Source of the DNA: JBOHPP01 sp050731755
GTDB lineage: Bacteria; Methylomirabilota; Methylomirabilia; Rokubacteriales; CSP1-6
Direction: 5' to 3'
DNA: 34,288 nucleotides
Assembly (NCBI GenBank): GCA_050731755.1
Contig: JBOHPP010000063.1
Span: forward strand, 1 to 34,288
This document shows, in pieces, positions 1-7,298 of this stretch. Position 1 is the first letter of the stretch; each line of letters opens with the position of its first letter. A program made the position numbers and the translations under genes. The notes beneath the pieces were generated by a model that was given only the letters and a program-made list of their open reading frames with translations, did not search any database and was not told the DNA's origin.

Positions 1-601
1 GCAGCGGGCGCTTGTCGAGGATGGGCGTGTCGACCTCGGCCGGCAGGATCGTGGTGGACCGGATGCCCTGGTTCCGGAACATCGCATGGATGGACCCCAT
101 GAAGTTCCGTACGCCGGCCTTGGCCGCGCCGTAGGCGGCGCCGCTCAGCAGGCCCGGCCTCAGCGCCGCCATCGAGGACACGGTGATGATCGTGCCGCCG
201 CCGCGCTCGATCATCCCGGGCAGCACGGCCTGGGTGAGCGCGAAGACCCCGGTGAGGTTGACGGCCAGCACGCTCTCCCAATCCGTCTGATCGATCCAGA
301 GGATGTTGCGCGCCAGGCTTGAGTGGCCGGCGTTGTTCACCAGGATATCGACCCGGCCGTAGGTCTCGACCGTCCAGTGGCCCAGCGCCGTCGCCTCCTC
401 GGCGTTCTCGAGATCGGCGGGGCGGGCCACCGCTCTGCCGCCGGTGCGTTCGATCTCCTCGACCACCGCTTCCAACAGCGGCTTGCGCCGGCCGGTGACG
501 ACAACCAGTGCTCCTTCGGCGGCGAGCATCTTCGCCGTTTCCCGGCCGATGCCGCTGCCCCCGCCCGTCACCACGGCCACGCGCCCGTCGAGCTTCCCCA
601 T
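1..601 (-). CDS. SDR family oxidoreductase (C-terminus off the left edge)
   Basis: Translating the minus strand from ATG at 601 gives an open frame of 200 codons running off the window, so the C-terminus is missing. It is a classical short-chain dehydrogenase/reductase: a Rossmann nucleotide-binding loop TGGGSGIG near residue 13, the NNAG motif near residue 90, and the catalytic Ser followed by YGAAK (Tyr-x3-Lys). A strong ribosome binding site (GGAGGAGG) sits 6-8 bases before the ATG and fixes the start. The family performs NAD(P)-dependent oxidoreduction of alcohols, ketones and sugars in the cytosol; the substrate cannot be read from sequence. Family assignment is secure, specificity unknown. 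Confidence 0.9.
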   Translation of the reverse strand, partial: MGKLDGRVAVVTGGGSGIGRETAKMLAAEGALVVVTGRRKPLLEAVVEEIERTGGRAVARPADLENAEEATALGHWTVETYGRVDILVNNAGHSSLARNILWIDQTDWESVLAVNLTGVFALTQAVLPGMIERGGGTIITVSSMAALRPGLLSGAAYGAAKAGVRNFMGSIHAMFRNQGIRSTTILPAEVDTPILDKRPL

Positions 602-629
602 CGGCCTCCTCCAGCCCCGGAAGGATACC

Positions 630-1253
630 TCAGCGCCAGGCCCAGACGGGTTGCTCGAAATGGTCGACCCGGGTTGGCCGGCCGTGCACGACGACCTCGC
701 GGAGCTGATAGAGGATCGCCGCCGTCGGCGCGTGGACGAGCGTGGAGAGGAGGGGCACCTGGATGACCGGCCGGTCGCTCTCCGGGATCGTCACCAGCCG
801 CGGAACGCCGGGAGCGTCGAGGTCACCGAGGGGGACGCGGTGAACGGTCGCCACCTCGACGGGGTTGGGCGCCAGGGCCACGTCACCCTCGGCCCACACC
901 ACGACCGGCGTGATGACGAAGCCCGAGCGGGTGGCATAGTCGTCCAGCAGGCCGAGTACCGCATCGCCGTCGAGGGCCAGTCCGACCTCCTCCCGCAACT
1001 CGCGAAGCGCGGCGGCCTCGGCACTCTCGCCGGCGTCCACGCTGCCCCCGGGCAACGCCCACTGCCGGGCATGCGCGCGCAGAGACGCCGCGCGCCGCGT
1101 GAGCAGGAAGCAGGCCTGGCCGGCGTCGTCCGGCAGAAGCACGAGCGCGACAGCGGCCGGACGCCGGCCGTCGGCGGCCAGAGCCCGGCGCGCAAATGCC
1201 CGCAAGTGGTTCCGGGCGCGCTCCCGCAGCGCGACGCCGAACGTGAGCGGCAC
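630..1253 (-). CDS. NUDIX hydrolase, CoA pyrophosphatase-like
   Basis: A 207-residue cytosolic protein with a full NUDIX box (G-x5-E-x7-REL-x-EE-x-GL) at about residues 68-91, starting GGSVDAGES. The motif binds the divalent metal and carries out hydrolysis of nucleoside-diphosphate-linked compounds. The run of LTRRAASLRAHARQWALPGG ahead of the box resembles the NudL/YeaB group that cleaves coenzyme A to phosphopantetheine and 3',5'-ADP; that substrate is inferred from family resemblance. The start is GTG at 1253, six bases after the stop of the upstream small protein gene, so the two are probably co-transcribed. No signal peptide or membrane segment is seen. Confidence 0.85.
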   Translation of the reverse strand: MPLTFGVALRERARNHLRAFARRALAADGRRPAAVALVLLPDDAGQACFLLTRRAASLRAHARQWALPGGSVDAGESAEAAALRELREEVGLALDGDAVLGLLDDYATRSGFVITPVVVWAEGDVALAPNPVEVATVHRVPLGDLDAPGVPRLVTIPESDRPVIQVPLLSTLVHAPTAAILYQLREVVVHGRPTRVDHFEQPVWAWR

Positions 1254-1259
1254 CCGGCG

Positions 1260-1613
1260 TCAGGCCATGAGCCGGTAGAGCACGTGGCGGCGGTTCTTCG
1301 TGTAAGGGCGCACTTCGCCCGGCCAGCGTCCCTGGTCGACCGCCTTGGCCCAGGCCGGGCTGGTCAACACCTCGGGACCGGCCAGCTCGTAGAGGGCGCT
1401 GTACCGTGGCTCGCCCTCGATCACGATTGTCTTGCGCTCGCCGCCGAGGATCATGGTCAGCTCTTCGCGCTTGAAGCGCGCGACCGAGATCACGCCGGGA
1501 ACCTGCAAGAGCAGCGGCACGTGTTCCTTGTCGTACACCTCGTTGAAAAGGGCGTCCCGCGCGGGGTCCACGTCCATGGCCGCCGAAAAGAGATACGGGC
1601 TCTGGATCGGCAT
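1260..1613 (-). CDS. Small dimeric alpha/beta-barrel-like protein of unknown function
   Basis: A 117-residue protein. I place the start at ATG 1613 (MPIQSPYLF) because GGAG lies just upstream; a 13-codon longer frame starts at 1652 but would put the ribosome site inside the gene. The sequence has the pattern of single-domain ferredoxin-fold (EthD/DUF4286-like) proteins: a beta strand (YLFSAAMDV), a helix ending in a conserved-looking Tyr-Asp-Lys-Glu-His (NEVYDKEHVPLLL), then PGVISVARF, and a late Tyr-Ala-Leu-Tyr-Glu strand. Such proteins are often small oxygenases, isomerases or ligand binders. No catalytic set is certain, so function is left open. It precedes the NUDIX gene by six bases. Confidence 0.7.
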   Translation of the reverse strand: MPIQSPYLFSAAMDVDPARDALFNEVYDKEHVPLLLQVPGVISVARFKREELTMILGGERKTIVIEGEPRYSALYELAGPEVLTSPAWAKAVDQGRWPGEVRPYTKNRRHVLYRLMA

Positions 1614-1670
1614 CGCGTTCGCTCCTTCTGAGGAGGGCGGTTTCAAGTTCACTCCGGGGGACCCACCCGG

Positions 1671-1707
1671 TTGTGGCCCCCGGCGCCGGATTCTATACTG
1701 CTCGCGA
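1671..1707 (+). promoter_or_regulatory. Candidate promoter of the HEPN-MNT pair, possibly leaderless
   Basis: TATACT at 1694-1699 matches the -10 consensus in five of six bases and is preceded, 17 bases upstream, by TTGTGG at 1671-1676 (weak -35, three of six). The predicted transcription start, 6-7 bases after the -10, falls on or next to the ATG at 1707. There is no purine-rich ribosome site between the -10 and the ATG, so a leaderless mRNA is plausible. Base-pattern evidence only. Confidence 0.45.
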
Positions 1708-2099
1708 TGGCTTCACGCGCCGAAGACTGGCTCCGTCAGGCCGCGCGGGATGTCGACCTCGCGCGGGCCGCGCTCGAGCACGGCGCCTTCGAGTGGGCGG
1801 CCTTCGCCGCCCAGCAGGGCAGCGAGAAAGCGGTGAAGGCACTCTACCAACATCTGGGGGCTGACGCGCGGGGGCATTCGGTGAGCCGGCTCCTCGCCGA
1901 GCTGCCGGCCGGAGTCCAGCCGCCGGCGGCGCTGATCGAGACCGCGAAGGAGCTGGACAAGCACTATATCGCTCCCCGGTACCCGAACTCCTACCCGGAA
2001 GGGGCGCCCATGGACTTCTACACTCGAACCGACTCTGAGCGTGCGATTGCCGCAGCGGAGCGCGTCATTGAGCACTGTAAAAGTCACCTATCTCGATAG
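1707..2099 (+). CDS. HEPN domain protein (partner of MNT nucleotidyltransferase)
   Basis: A 130-residue all-helical protein of the HEPN superfamily (PF05168 type). Signs are the N-terminal helix with DWLRQAARDVDLA, the second helix with AAFAAQQGSEKAVKALY, the HSVSRLL turn and the late RYPNSYPEG loop, all typical of MNT-associated HEPN proteins. I use ATG 1707 because the longer TTG start at 1671 would overlap the best promoter. HEPN proteins of this kind pair with a minimal nucleotidyltransferase as a toxin-antitoxin module: the HEPN is an RNase or RNA-binding toxin and the MNT neutralises it by nucleotidylation. The canonical RNase R-x4-6-H motif is not obvious; the only close pair is R-G-H, so toxicity is uncertain. 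The downstream gene overlaps its end. Confidence 0.85.
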   Translation: MASRAEDWLRQAARDVDLARAALEHGAFEWAAFAAQQGSEKAVKALYQHLGADARGHSVSRLLAELPAGVQPPAALIETAKELDKHYIAPRYPNSYPEGAPMDFYTRTDSERAIAAAERVIEHCKSHLSR

Positions 2100-2424
2100 G
2101 GAGGCCGTGAGCCGAGCGCTGGACGAGCTCGTCCGTGATCTGAGCACGCGGCACCCGGAGATCGAGGAGATCGTCCTCTTCGGCTCGATGGTCACCGGGA
2201 CGCCGGTGCCGGGGAGCGACGTCGATCTCCTCATCATCCTGAGTGGGTCGGACCGTCGGTTCATCGATCGTATCCCGGCCCTCCTGCCGGCGCGGTTTCC
2301 CGTCGACGTCGACGTTTTCCCGTATACCCGCGAGGAACTCGAGCGGATGAAGCTCGAAGGGAACCACTTCGTGCTGGCAGCGCTCCGCGACGGCCGCCGC
2401 CTCTTCCTCCGGCCGACTGAATAG
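2068..2424 (+). CDS. MNT-type nucleotidyltransferase (antitoxin-like)
   Basis: A 118-residue minimal nucleotidyltransferase of the DNA polymerase beta fold. The active-site signature is plain: LFGSM (Gly-Ser) followed by SDVDLLI (Asp-x-Asp), with a third acidic position in VDVDVF. I choose TTG 2068 since GGAG lies a few bases before it; a GTG at 2041 in the same frame would extend the protein by nine residues. The gene overlaps the end of the HEPN gene by 32 bases, so the two are translationally coupled. In characterised pairs (such as HepT/MntA) the MNT adds nucleotides to the HEPN toxin to silence it. Here that role is inferred from domain pairing. Confidence 0.87.
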   Translation: MSTVKVTYLDREAVSRALDELVRDLSTRHPEIEEIVLFGSMVTGTPVPGSDVDLLIILSGSDRRFIDRIPALLPARFPVDVDVFPYTREELERMKLEGNHFVLAALRDGRRLFLRPTE

Positions 2425-2440
2425 CGCGAGCCCCCTCCGA

Positions 2441-3352
2441 TCATAATTCCGGGCGGCAGACCGCCCGGAAGTTGCACCACCGACAGATGCGGAGGTCCTC
2501 GGTGCGCTCGAAGTCCGTGAGGACGGCGACGTTGGCCGGGGCATCGGCCAGGTAGGCCTTCATGGACCGGATGCTGAGCCGCAGCTGCTCCCTGACGGCC
2601 TCCACCCGCGCGTCGTCCCAGCGGTGCGGGGTCACCCGGGGCTCGCGCAAGTTGACCTCGTAGAGGTCGACCTGGGCGGGAGCCACGGCCAGGACCTCGC
2701 GGGCATAGAGGGCGTAGCAGCCGAGCTGGAACGCCGCGCTCTCACCGTTGCCGCTGCCCGTCTTCCAGTCGATCAGGCCCAGCCGTCCCTCGGTCGTCCA
2801 GAATCCGAAGTCAGGCGCCACCCAGATGGCGGTGCCCTCGAAGTCGAAGACCTTGGACCAGTGCTCGATCGACCAGTGCTCGGGCGACGTGCCCCGGATC
2901 GCCGCCAGCAGCGGCAGGCGGAAGAAGTTCCTGAGACAGGTGGCGACGTTCTGGCTCAACGCCTGCCATGCCGGCGGCGGCAGCTCCAGGTGGTACTCGT
3001 GCTCGAAGAGCGCCACCGTCTTGGGGTTGTCGCGATAGCGTCCGGCCCGGGAGGAGCGCCACTCGCCCCGCATCCGCTCGATCACGTCGGCGATGAAGGG
3101 CTCGACGGGGACGGTCCGGCCGTCGCGCAGGCCGTGCAGCGCCAGCTCGATGGCGTCGTGGACGACGCGGCCCCCCCACTGCTGGCGGGACATGAGCTGC
3201 TTGAGAACGTAGAGGCGCCGGATGTCCGCCGGCGCGCCCGCTTCCCAGCCGCCCCAGGCGCCGTAGTAGTGGTAGAAGTACTTCCGCCGGCAGTCCTGGA
3301 AGGTGTGGTCCCGGCTCCGCGACCAGGAGAACTCGTTGGTCAGCTCCGCCAT
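2441..3352 (-). CDS. PD-(D/E)XK nuclease, RecB/Cas4-like, with Fe-S-type cysteines
   Basis: A 303-residue protein. The catalytic motif is visible as a conserved Asp (APDFGFW) followed by GLIDWKTGSG, the D-x-K core of RecB-family nucleases, and by a QLGCYALYA helix (motif with Gln and Tyr). One cysteine near residue 21 (FQDCRRKYFY) and three near the C-terminus (CRWC...C) match the four-Cys iron-sulfur cluster arrangement of Cas4, AddB and related nucleases. I start at ATG 3352; the open frame upstream lies in divergent intergenic sequence and overlaps the next gene. It stands alone without helicase or cas genes nearby, so the role (DNA end processing or repair) is inference. Family confidence is high. 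Confidence 0.88.
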   Translation of the reverse strand: MAELTNEFSWSRSRDHTFQDCRRKYFYHYYGAWGGWEAGAPADIRRLYVLKQLMSRQQWGGRVVHDAIELALHGLRDGRTVPVEPFIADVIERMRGEWRSSRAGRYRDNPKTVALFEHEYHLELPPPAWQALSQNVATCLRNFFRLPLLAAIRGTSPEHWSIEHWSKVFDFEGTAIWVAPDFGFWTTEGRLGLIDWKTGSGNGESAAFQLGCYALYAREVLAVAPAQVDLYEVNLREPRVTPHRWDDARVEAVREQLRLSIRSMKAYLADAPANVAVLTDFERTEDLRICRWCNFRAVCRPEL

Positions 3353-3451
3353 CGTCCCGCATTCTACGGCCTGTCGAGCCTGGGGTCGCGGGCGATTCTC
3401 GCGGCTCCGTGGCTTGCGCCTGCCCCGGCGACCTGCTAGCGTGAGGGCGAC

Positions 3452-3748
3452 ATGGCCGCCACATCGTTCATCGTGACCTGCCCGTGCTGCGAGGGGCGTC
3501 TGACGATCGATCCGGAGCTCAAGGCCGTGATCGCTCACGAGGAGCCGCCTCGCAAGCGGACGTTGGCCGATCTCGGGTCGGCGCTCGGCGCGCTGGGGAG
3601 CAAAGCCGCCGAGCGCGAGGAGCGCTTCCGGCAGCAGATGCAGGCCGAGGGTCAGAAGTCCAAGCTCCTGGATCGCAAATTCCAGGAGGGGCTCAAGAAG
3701 GCCAAGGACTCTCCCGACCCGCCGCGGAGGCCGTTCGACTTCGAGTAG
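3452..3748 (+). CDS. Small zinc-ribbon/coiled-coil protein of unknown function
   Basis: A 98-residue hydrophilic protein. It starts with a half zinc ribbon (CPCC near residues 10-13) and continues as a charged helix rich in Glu, Lys and Gln (about residues 38-85), ending with a proline-rich tail. GAGGG lies upstream of ATG 3452. A possible promoter, TTGCGC at 3414-3419 and TAGCGT at 3437-3442 with a 17-base spacer, would start transcription only 2-3 bases before the ATG, which conflicts with use of that ribosome site, so I regard it as weak. The stop codon is one base before the ATG of the squalene/phytoene synthase gene, so the two probably form an operon. I do not recognise a named family. 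Confidence 0.75.
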   Translation: MAATSFIVTCPCCEGRLTIDPELKAVIAHEEPPRKRTLADLGSALGALGSKAAEREERFRQQMQAEGQKSKLLDRKFQEGLKKAKDSPDPPRRPFDFE

Positions 3749-3749
3749 C

Positions 3750-4769
3750 ATGTCCGACGACCTGCTCCGCGACCTTCTGCGGCAGGTCAGCCGAACCTTT
3801 TACCTCTCTCTCGCCCTCCTGCCCGCCGATCTTCGCGAACCGATCGGCCTGGCCTACCTCCTGGCCCGGGCCGCGGATAGCGTCGCCGATACGCGCCTGA
3901 TCCCGCCCGGCGAGCGCATCGACCATCTGCAGACGCTGCGCCGGGCCTACGCCGGCGAGCCGGTCGATCTGGCTGGCGTGGCTCGCGCGGCCACCGCCGG
4001 GCAGGCCAGCGAGCCCGAGCGGCGGCTGGTGGGGCGCGCCGGCGAGGCGGTAGCACGCCTGGCCCGGCTGCCGCCGACCGATCGCGACGGCGTGCGGACG
4101 GTGCTGGCCACGTTGACCTCGGGCATGCTCTTCGACCTCACGCGCTTTCCCGGTGAGGACGCCGCCATGCTCACGGCGCTGGAGACGCCGGAGGAGCTGG
4201 ACCACTATACGTACCTCGTCGCCGGCTGCGTGGGACCGTTCTGGACCGCGCTGCACGTCGCGCATCGGCGCCGGCTTCGCGGCTGGGACGTGGCCGAGAT
4301 GAGCGCGCGCGCCGTGCGCTTCGGGAAGGCGTTGCAGTTGACCAACGTTCTGCGCGACGTGCCGGGGGACCTGCGCCACGGTCGCTGCTATCTGCCCGCT
4401 CGGGAGCTGGCCCCGCTCGGTCTGGGACCGCGCGATCTCCTGGACCCGAAGATGACGCCGCGCGCGCGTCCCCTGCTCCGACGCCTGCTGGACGTGGCCC
4501 TCGAGCACTACCAGGTCGCCTGGCGTTACACGCTGGCCATCCCTCGGCTCGAGTGGCGGATGCGACTGGCCTGCGCCTGGCCGCTCCTGATCGGGCTGGG
4601 CACCGTGCGCGAGCTGGCCGCGCACCCGGATCCACTGGCCGTGACAACCCCGATCAAAATCGCTCGCGGCGAAGTCCGGGCGATTCTGGCCCGCTCCTTG
4701 GCCGCCGTCTGGTCCGACGCCACGCTGGCCCGGGAAGCGGCACGCATGCGTCGGCGCATCGCGCTCTGA
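3750..4769 (+). CDS. Squalene/phytoene synthase family protein
   Basis: A 339-residue trans-isoprenyl diphosphate synthase (head-to-head type). The two Asp-rich motifs that bind diphosphate through magnesium are both intact: DSVAD at residues 43-47 and DVPGD at 203-207, the latter followed by RHGRCYLP. The N-terminal SRTFYLSLALLP is typical of farnesyl-diphosphate farnesyltransferases (squalene synthases) and related phytoene or hydroxysqualene synthases. No hopanoid or carotenoid genes lie in the window, so the product (squalene, hydroxysqualene or phytoene) cannot be fixed; squalene synthase-like is my best reading. The start ATG 3750 follows the previous stop by one base, consistent with translational coupling. 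Confidence 0.9.
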   Translation: MSDDLLRDLLRQVSRTFYLSLALLPADLREPIGLAYLLARAADSVADTRLIPPGERIDHLQTLRRAYAGEPVDLAGVARAATAGQASEPERRLVGRAGEAVARLARLPPTDRDGVRTVLATLTSGMLFDLTRFPGEDAAMLTALETPEELDHYTYLVAGCVGPFWTALHVAHRRRLRGWDVAEMSARAVRFGKALQLTNVLRDVPGDLRHGRCYLPARELAPLGLGPRDLLDPKMTPRARPLLRRLLDVALEHYQVAWRYTLAIPRLEWRMRLACAWPLLIGLGTVRELAAHPDPLAVTTPIKIARGEVRAILARSLAAVWSDATLAREAARMRRRIAL

Positions 4770-4881
4770 GTCCGGGAACCTTTGGGTGCTCCAGAGGCGG
4801 CGCGAAATTCTTCTTGCGCCGTCGCGGGACGACGTGCAGGGTAGGGCAGCGCATCTCACACGTCCGGACCGGGAGGACACG

Positions 4882-5118
4882 ATGGAGCGACCCTACGGGG
4901 AGACGCAGTCCTGGATGCCGAGCATTCCGCCCCCGCCGCCGGCCCCCATGACGCCGCCGCCGATGCCCGGCGGGCCGTCGGCATCGCGGACCGCCAAGCC
5001 CAAGCCAAAGGCCAAGCCGAAGAAGAAGGCCCAGGCGAAGGCGCGGCCCAAGGCCAAGGCGAAGCGGAAGACCAGAACCGCCAAGAAGGGCAAGGCCCGC
5101 GCGCGGCGGCGCCGCTAG
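4882..5118 (+). CDS. Short Pro-rich then Lys/Ala/Arg-rich basic protein
   Basis: A 78-residue protein starting at ATG 4882 behind GGGAGGA. The first 35 residues are rich in proline and methionine (runs of PPPPPAP, MTPPPMPGG); the remaining ~45 are almost only Lys, Ala, Pro and Arg in a KPKAK-type pattern ending in RARRRR. This resembles histone H1-like or AlgP-like tails that bind DNA or RNA electrostatically. Low complexity makes any homology call unsafe. It is convergent with the M23 peptidase gene and the two stops overlap by four bases (5115-5118). A nucleoid-associated role is an inference. Confidence 0.6.
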   Translation: MERPYGETQSWMPSIPPPPPAPMTPPPMPGGPSASRTAKPKPKAKPKKKAQAKARPKAKAKRKTRTAKKGKARARRRR

Positions 5119-5999
5119 TCGCGCACGGCCAGGTCGAGGAGCGCCGCGGGGTCGACCCGGGCCGGACCCACTTGCACCCCAAAGTGCAGGTGCGGGCCGG
5201 TCGCGCGGCCCGTAGCTCCGACGGTCCCGATGGTCTGGCCTCGGCTCACCCGCTCACCCTCGCCGACGGTGATCTGGTCGAGGTGGAAGTAGAGGGTGTA
5301 GAGGCCCAGGCCGTGGTCCAGGACGACCAGACGGCCCGGGAAGAAGTAGTCGGCGATCAGGGCCACCCGGCCGTCATTGGCGGCCACCACCGGCGTACCC
5401 TGGGGCGCGGCGTAGTCCAGCCCGGCGTGGGGCGACCGTGGGCGCCCGTTGATGATCCGGCGAGCGCCGAATCCCGTCCCGGCATCCGTGCCCGCCACCG
5501 GCCGGACGAAGCCCCCGCGCCAGAGCCGGTCCAGAGTCACCGTCTGGTAGAGGGTGCGTAGCCGATCGCCCTCGGTCAGGGCTCGGCGCTCGGTTTCCGG
5601 GTCGAGGTCCACCACGGACTGCGGAAGCGTCAGGCGCTGGACGGGGAAGTCGCGCCGACGCACCTGGACTCGTCCCTGCGCCGTCTGGGGAGGCTCGCCA
5701 GGAAGCAGCACGGCCAGACGCCACGCATGTGCGCCGGGCTTGACGTCGAGATCGAACCCGACGAGCGCCGCGGAACCTCCGGCGTGGGCGAAGAAGCGCA
5801 GCGGGCGCCCCTCCACCGAGCCCTCGATCGTGGCCCCTTCCCCCAGCCCCTGCACCGTCATCCATGCCACGTCGCCCACATGGGGATGAGTGGGCCGCCA
5901 GGTGACTTTGAGCCCGTGGGGCGCAGCGAGAGCGGGAACGAGGAGGGGCAGGAGCGCGCCGAGCAGGGCCGCTCCGAGGATGGCCCGAAGGCCGGTCAC
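5115..5999 (-). CDS. Secreted M23 family metallopeptidase (LytM/peptidoglycan hydrolase-like)
   Basis: A 294-residue protein with an N-terminal hydrophobic signal segment (LRAILGAALLGALLPLLV, cleavage near ALAAP). An Ig-like middle region is followed by a C-terminal M23 (peptidase_M23, lysostaphin-type) domain. The zinc motif is intact: HAGLDYAAP (His-x3-Asp) and HLHFGV (His-x-His). Such enzymes cut peptide cross-links in peptidoglycan or act as LytM regulators of amidases in the envelope. The start is GTG 5999, whose GTGA overlaps the TGA stop of the PAC2 gene, a coupling pattern seen repeatedly in this window. A longer open frame to 6311 lies inside the PAC2 gene and is rejected. Confidence 0.9.
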   Translation of the reverse strand: MTGLRAILGAALLGALLPLLVPALAAPHGLKVTWRPTHPHVGDVAWMTVQGLGEGATIEGSVEGRPLRFFAHAGGSAALVGFDLDVKPGAHAWRLAVLLPGEPPQTAQGRVQVRRRDFPVQRLTLPQSVVDLDPETERRALTEGDRLRTLYQTVTLDRLWRGGFVRPVAGTDAGTGFGARRIINGRPRSPHAGLDYAAPQGTPVVAANDGRVALIADYFFPGRLVVLDHGLGLYTLYFHLDQITVGEGERVSRGQTIGTVGATGRATGPHLHFGVQVGPARVDPAALLDLAVRD

Positions 6000-6880
6000 T
6001 CGGGGCGCTGGCGCCGCAGGAACTGCTCGATCTCCTCGACGAGCTCGGAAGCCGGCGGCAGGTCGCTGGCCGGCCTGTCGGCGACCGTCTCGTCCTCCTC
6101 GGGCTCGCGCGATTCCAGCCGGGTGACGTAGCCGGCGATCTTGGCGTTCTGGGCCACGATTTCGGCCAGGTTCTGGTCGAACTGCCGTCCCGCTTCCTCG
6201 AGGTCGCTGAGATCGATGCTGGCTCCCAGGAAAGAGAGCACACGCCGCACCAGCGCCAGGGCGGCCCGCGGGTTCTCGATGCCCGAGACGTAGTGGGGGA
6301 CGTTGGCCCACAGGCTGGCGGTCCTGAGGCCCCGCTCACGGCAGATGGTGTGGAGCACGCCGACGATGCCGGTGGGCCCCTCGTACCTCGTGGGCCGGAT
6401 GCCCAGGAGCGTCGCCAGCTCGGGATCGGAGGCGCTGCCCACCAAGCGTACGGGCTTGGTGTGCGCGACCTCGGCCAGCAGCGCGCCCAGCGTGAGGACC
6501 AGGCCCACCTCGCTGACGCGGGCCAGACCGAGCACGGCGTCGCAGTAGGTCTTCCAGTGCAGATGCGGCTCGGGCGCCACGCCCACGATCACATCGCGTC
6601 CCAGCTCGGACAAATGGGCGATGGTGAACTCCGTCACCGGCCAGACGATCTCGCGCTCCGTGCTCGAGTCCGTCTTGAAGCGGACGTAGGGGCGGGTCAG
6701 TCCGAAGTGATAGAAGTTCTCGGGATCGATCTCGGCGAATCTGGTGGCCCCGAACGCCGCTCCCAGGTATCGGGCGGCCGTCGTCGCCGACTCAGCCGCG
6801 TCGTTCCAGCCGCCGAAGGCCAGGATCATAATGGGCCGGTGGAAACGCTCGGGCATCGCGTGGATTTTCAGCGGATCCAT
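5996..6880 (-). CDS. PAC2 (proteasome assembly chaperone) family protein
   Basis: A 294-residue protein of the PAC2 family. Typical marks are the N-terminal MILAFGGWNDAAESAT (family motif GWxDA), the internal GSASDPEL, YEGPTGIVGVLH and the late SLWANVPHYVSG. In eukaryotes PAC2 helps assemble the proteasome alpha ring; archaeal and bacterial members are of uncertain role and are frequent in lineages with or without proteasomes. The C-terminal 40 residues are acidic and charged (REPEEDETV). No proteasome genes are in this window. It is the first gene of a two-gene unit with the M23 peptidase, which it overlaps by four bases. Confidence 0.88.
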   Translation of the reverse strand: MDPLKIHAMPERFHRPIMILAFGGWNDAAESATTAARYLGAAFGATRFAEIDPENFYHFGLTRPYVRFKTDSSTEREIVWPVTEFTIAHLSELGRDVIVGVAPEPHLHWKTYCDAVLGLARVSEVGLVLTLGALLAEVAHTKPVRLVGSASDPELATLLGIRPTRYEGPTGIVGVLHTICRERGLRTASLWANVPHYVSGIENPRAALALVRRVLSFLGASIDLSDLEEAGRQFDQNLAEIVAQNAKIAGYVTRLESREPEEDETVADRPASDLPPASELVEEIEQFLRRQRPE

Positions 6881-6927
6881 GACCGTTCCTTGCCCGCGAG
6901 TCTATCACGTCCGCCGCGGCCGGCGGG

Positions 6928-6957
6928 TTGACCCGCGCCCTGACGGGCCGGTAGCAT
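6928..6957 (+). promoter_or_regulatory. Candidate sigma-70 type promoter ahead of the tandem repeats
   Basis: TTGACC at 6928-6933 (five of six against TTGACA) and TAGCAT at 6952-6957 are separated by 18 bases. The predicted start is near 6964, right at the first 65-bp repeat, so the repeats would lie in a leader of about 335 bases ahead of the secreted-protein gene. The same TAGCAT hexamer is seen in the ftsH promoter of this window. Sequence-pattern evidence only. Confidence 0.4.
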
Positions 6958-6964
6958 ACGCGGT

Positions 6965-7159
6965 TAACGAGTGGCGCGTGGCCGGCTTGAACCGTGGGTG
7001 GCTTGGTCCAGGTGCGCAGGGCTTCGTTGTAACGAGTGGCGCGTGGCCGGCTTGAGCCGTGGGTGGCCTGGTCCAGGTGCGTAGGGCTTCGTTGTAACGA
7101 GTGGCGCGTGGCCGGCTTGAACCGTGGGTGGCCTGGTCCAGGTGCGGAGGGCTTCGCTA
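6965..7159 (+). repeat. Three tandem copies of a 65-bp repeat
   Basis: Copies begin at 6965, 7030 and 7095 with TAACGAGTGGCGCG and differ at only a few positions (for example AACC/AGCC in the middle, and the base before AGGGCTTCG). The period of 65 is not a multiple of three, so the array is not built to encode peptide repeats. Each unit holds the palindrome CCTGG-T-CCAGG and ends that can pair (AACGA with TCGTT), so an RNA copy could form a hairpin per unit. It fills most of the gap between the divergent PAC2 and secreted-protein genes; the rest of 6881-7298 shows no gene. Confidence 0.9.
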
Positions 7160-7298
7160 TTACTGTGGACTCCGCCCTGTCACAGGCTGGGTCACTTTGG
7201 CTCCCACTGCGGGTATCCGGGAGCACAGCGTGGGCGCTCAAGCGGTTGATATGGCGCTAGTCGAAATGCTGGCACCCTGCGTGCATTCATCGTCGGGC

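Noticed and set aside
6965..7159. Possible CRISPR array
   Set aside because: The units are directly adjacent 65-bp tandem copies with no distinct spacers and no cas genes nearby.
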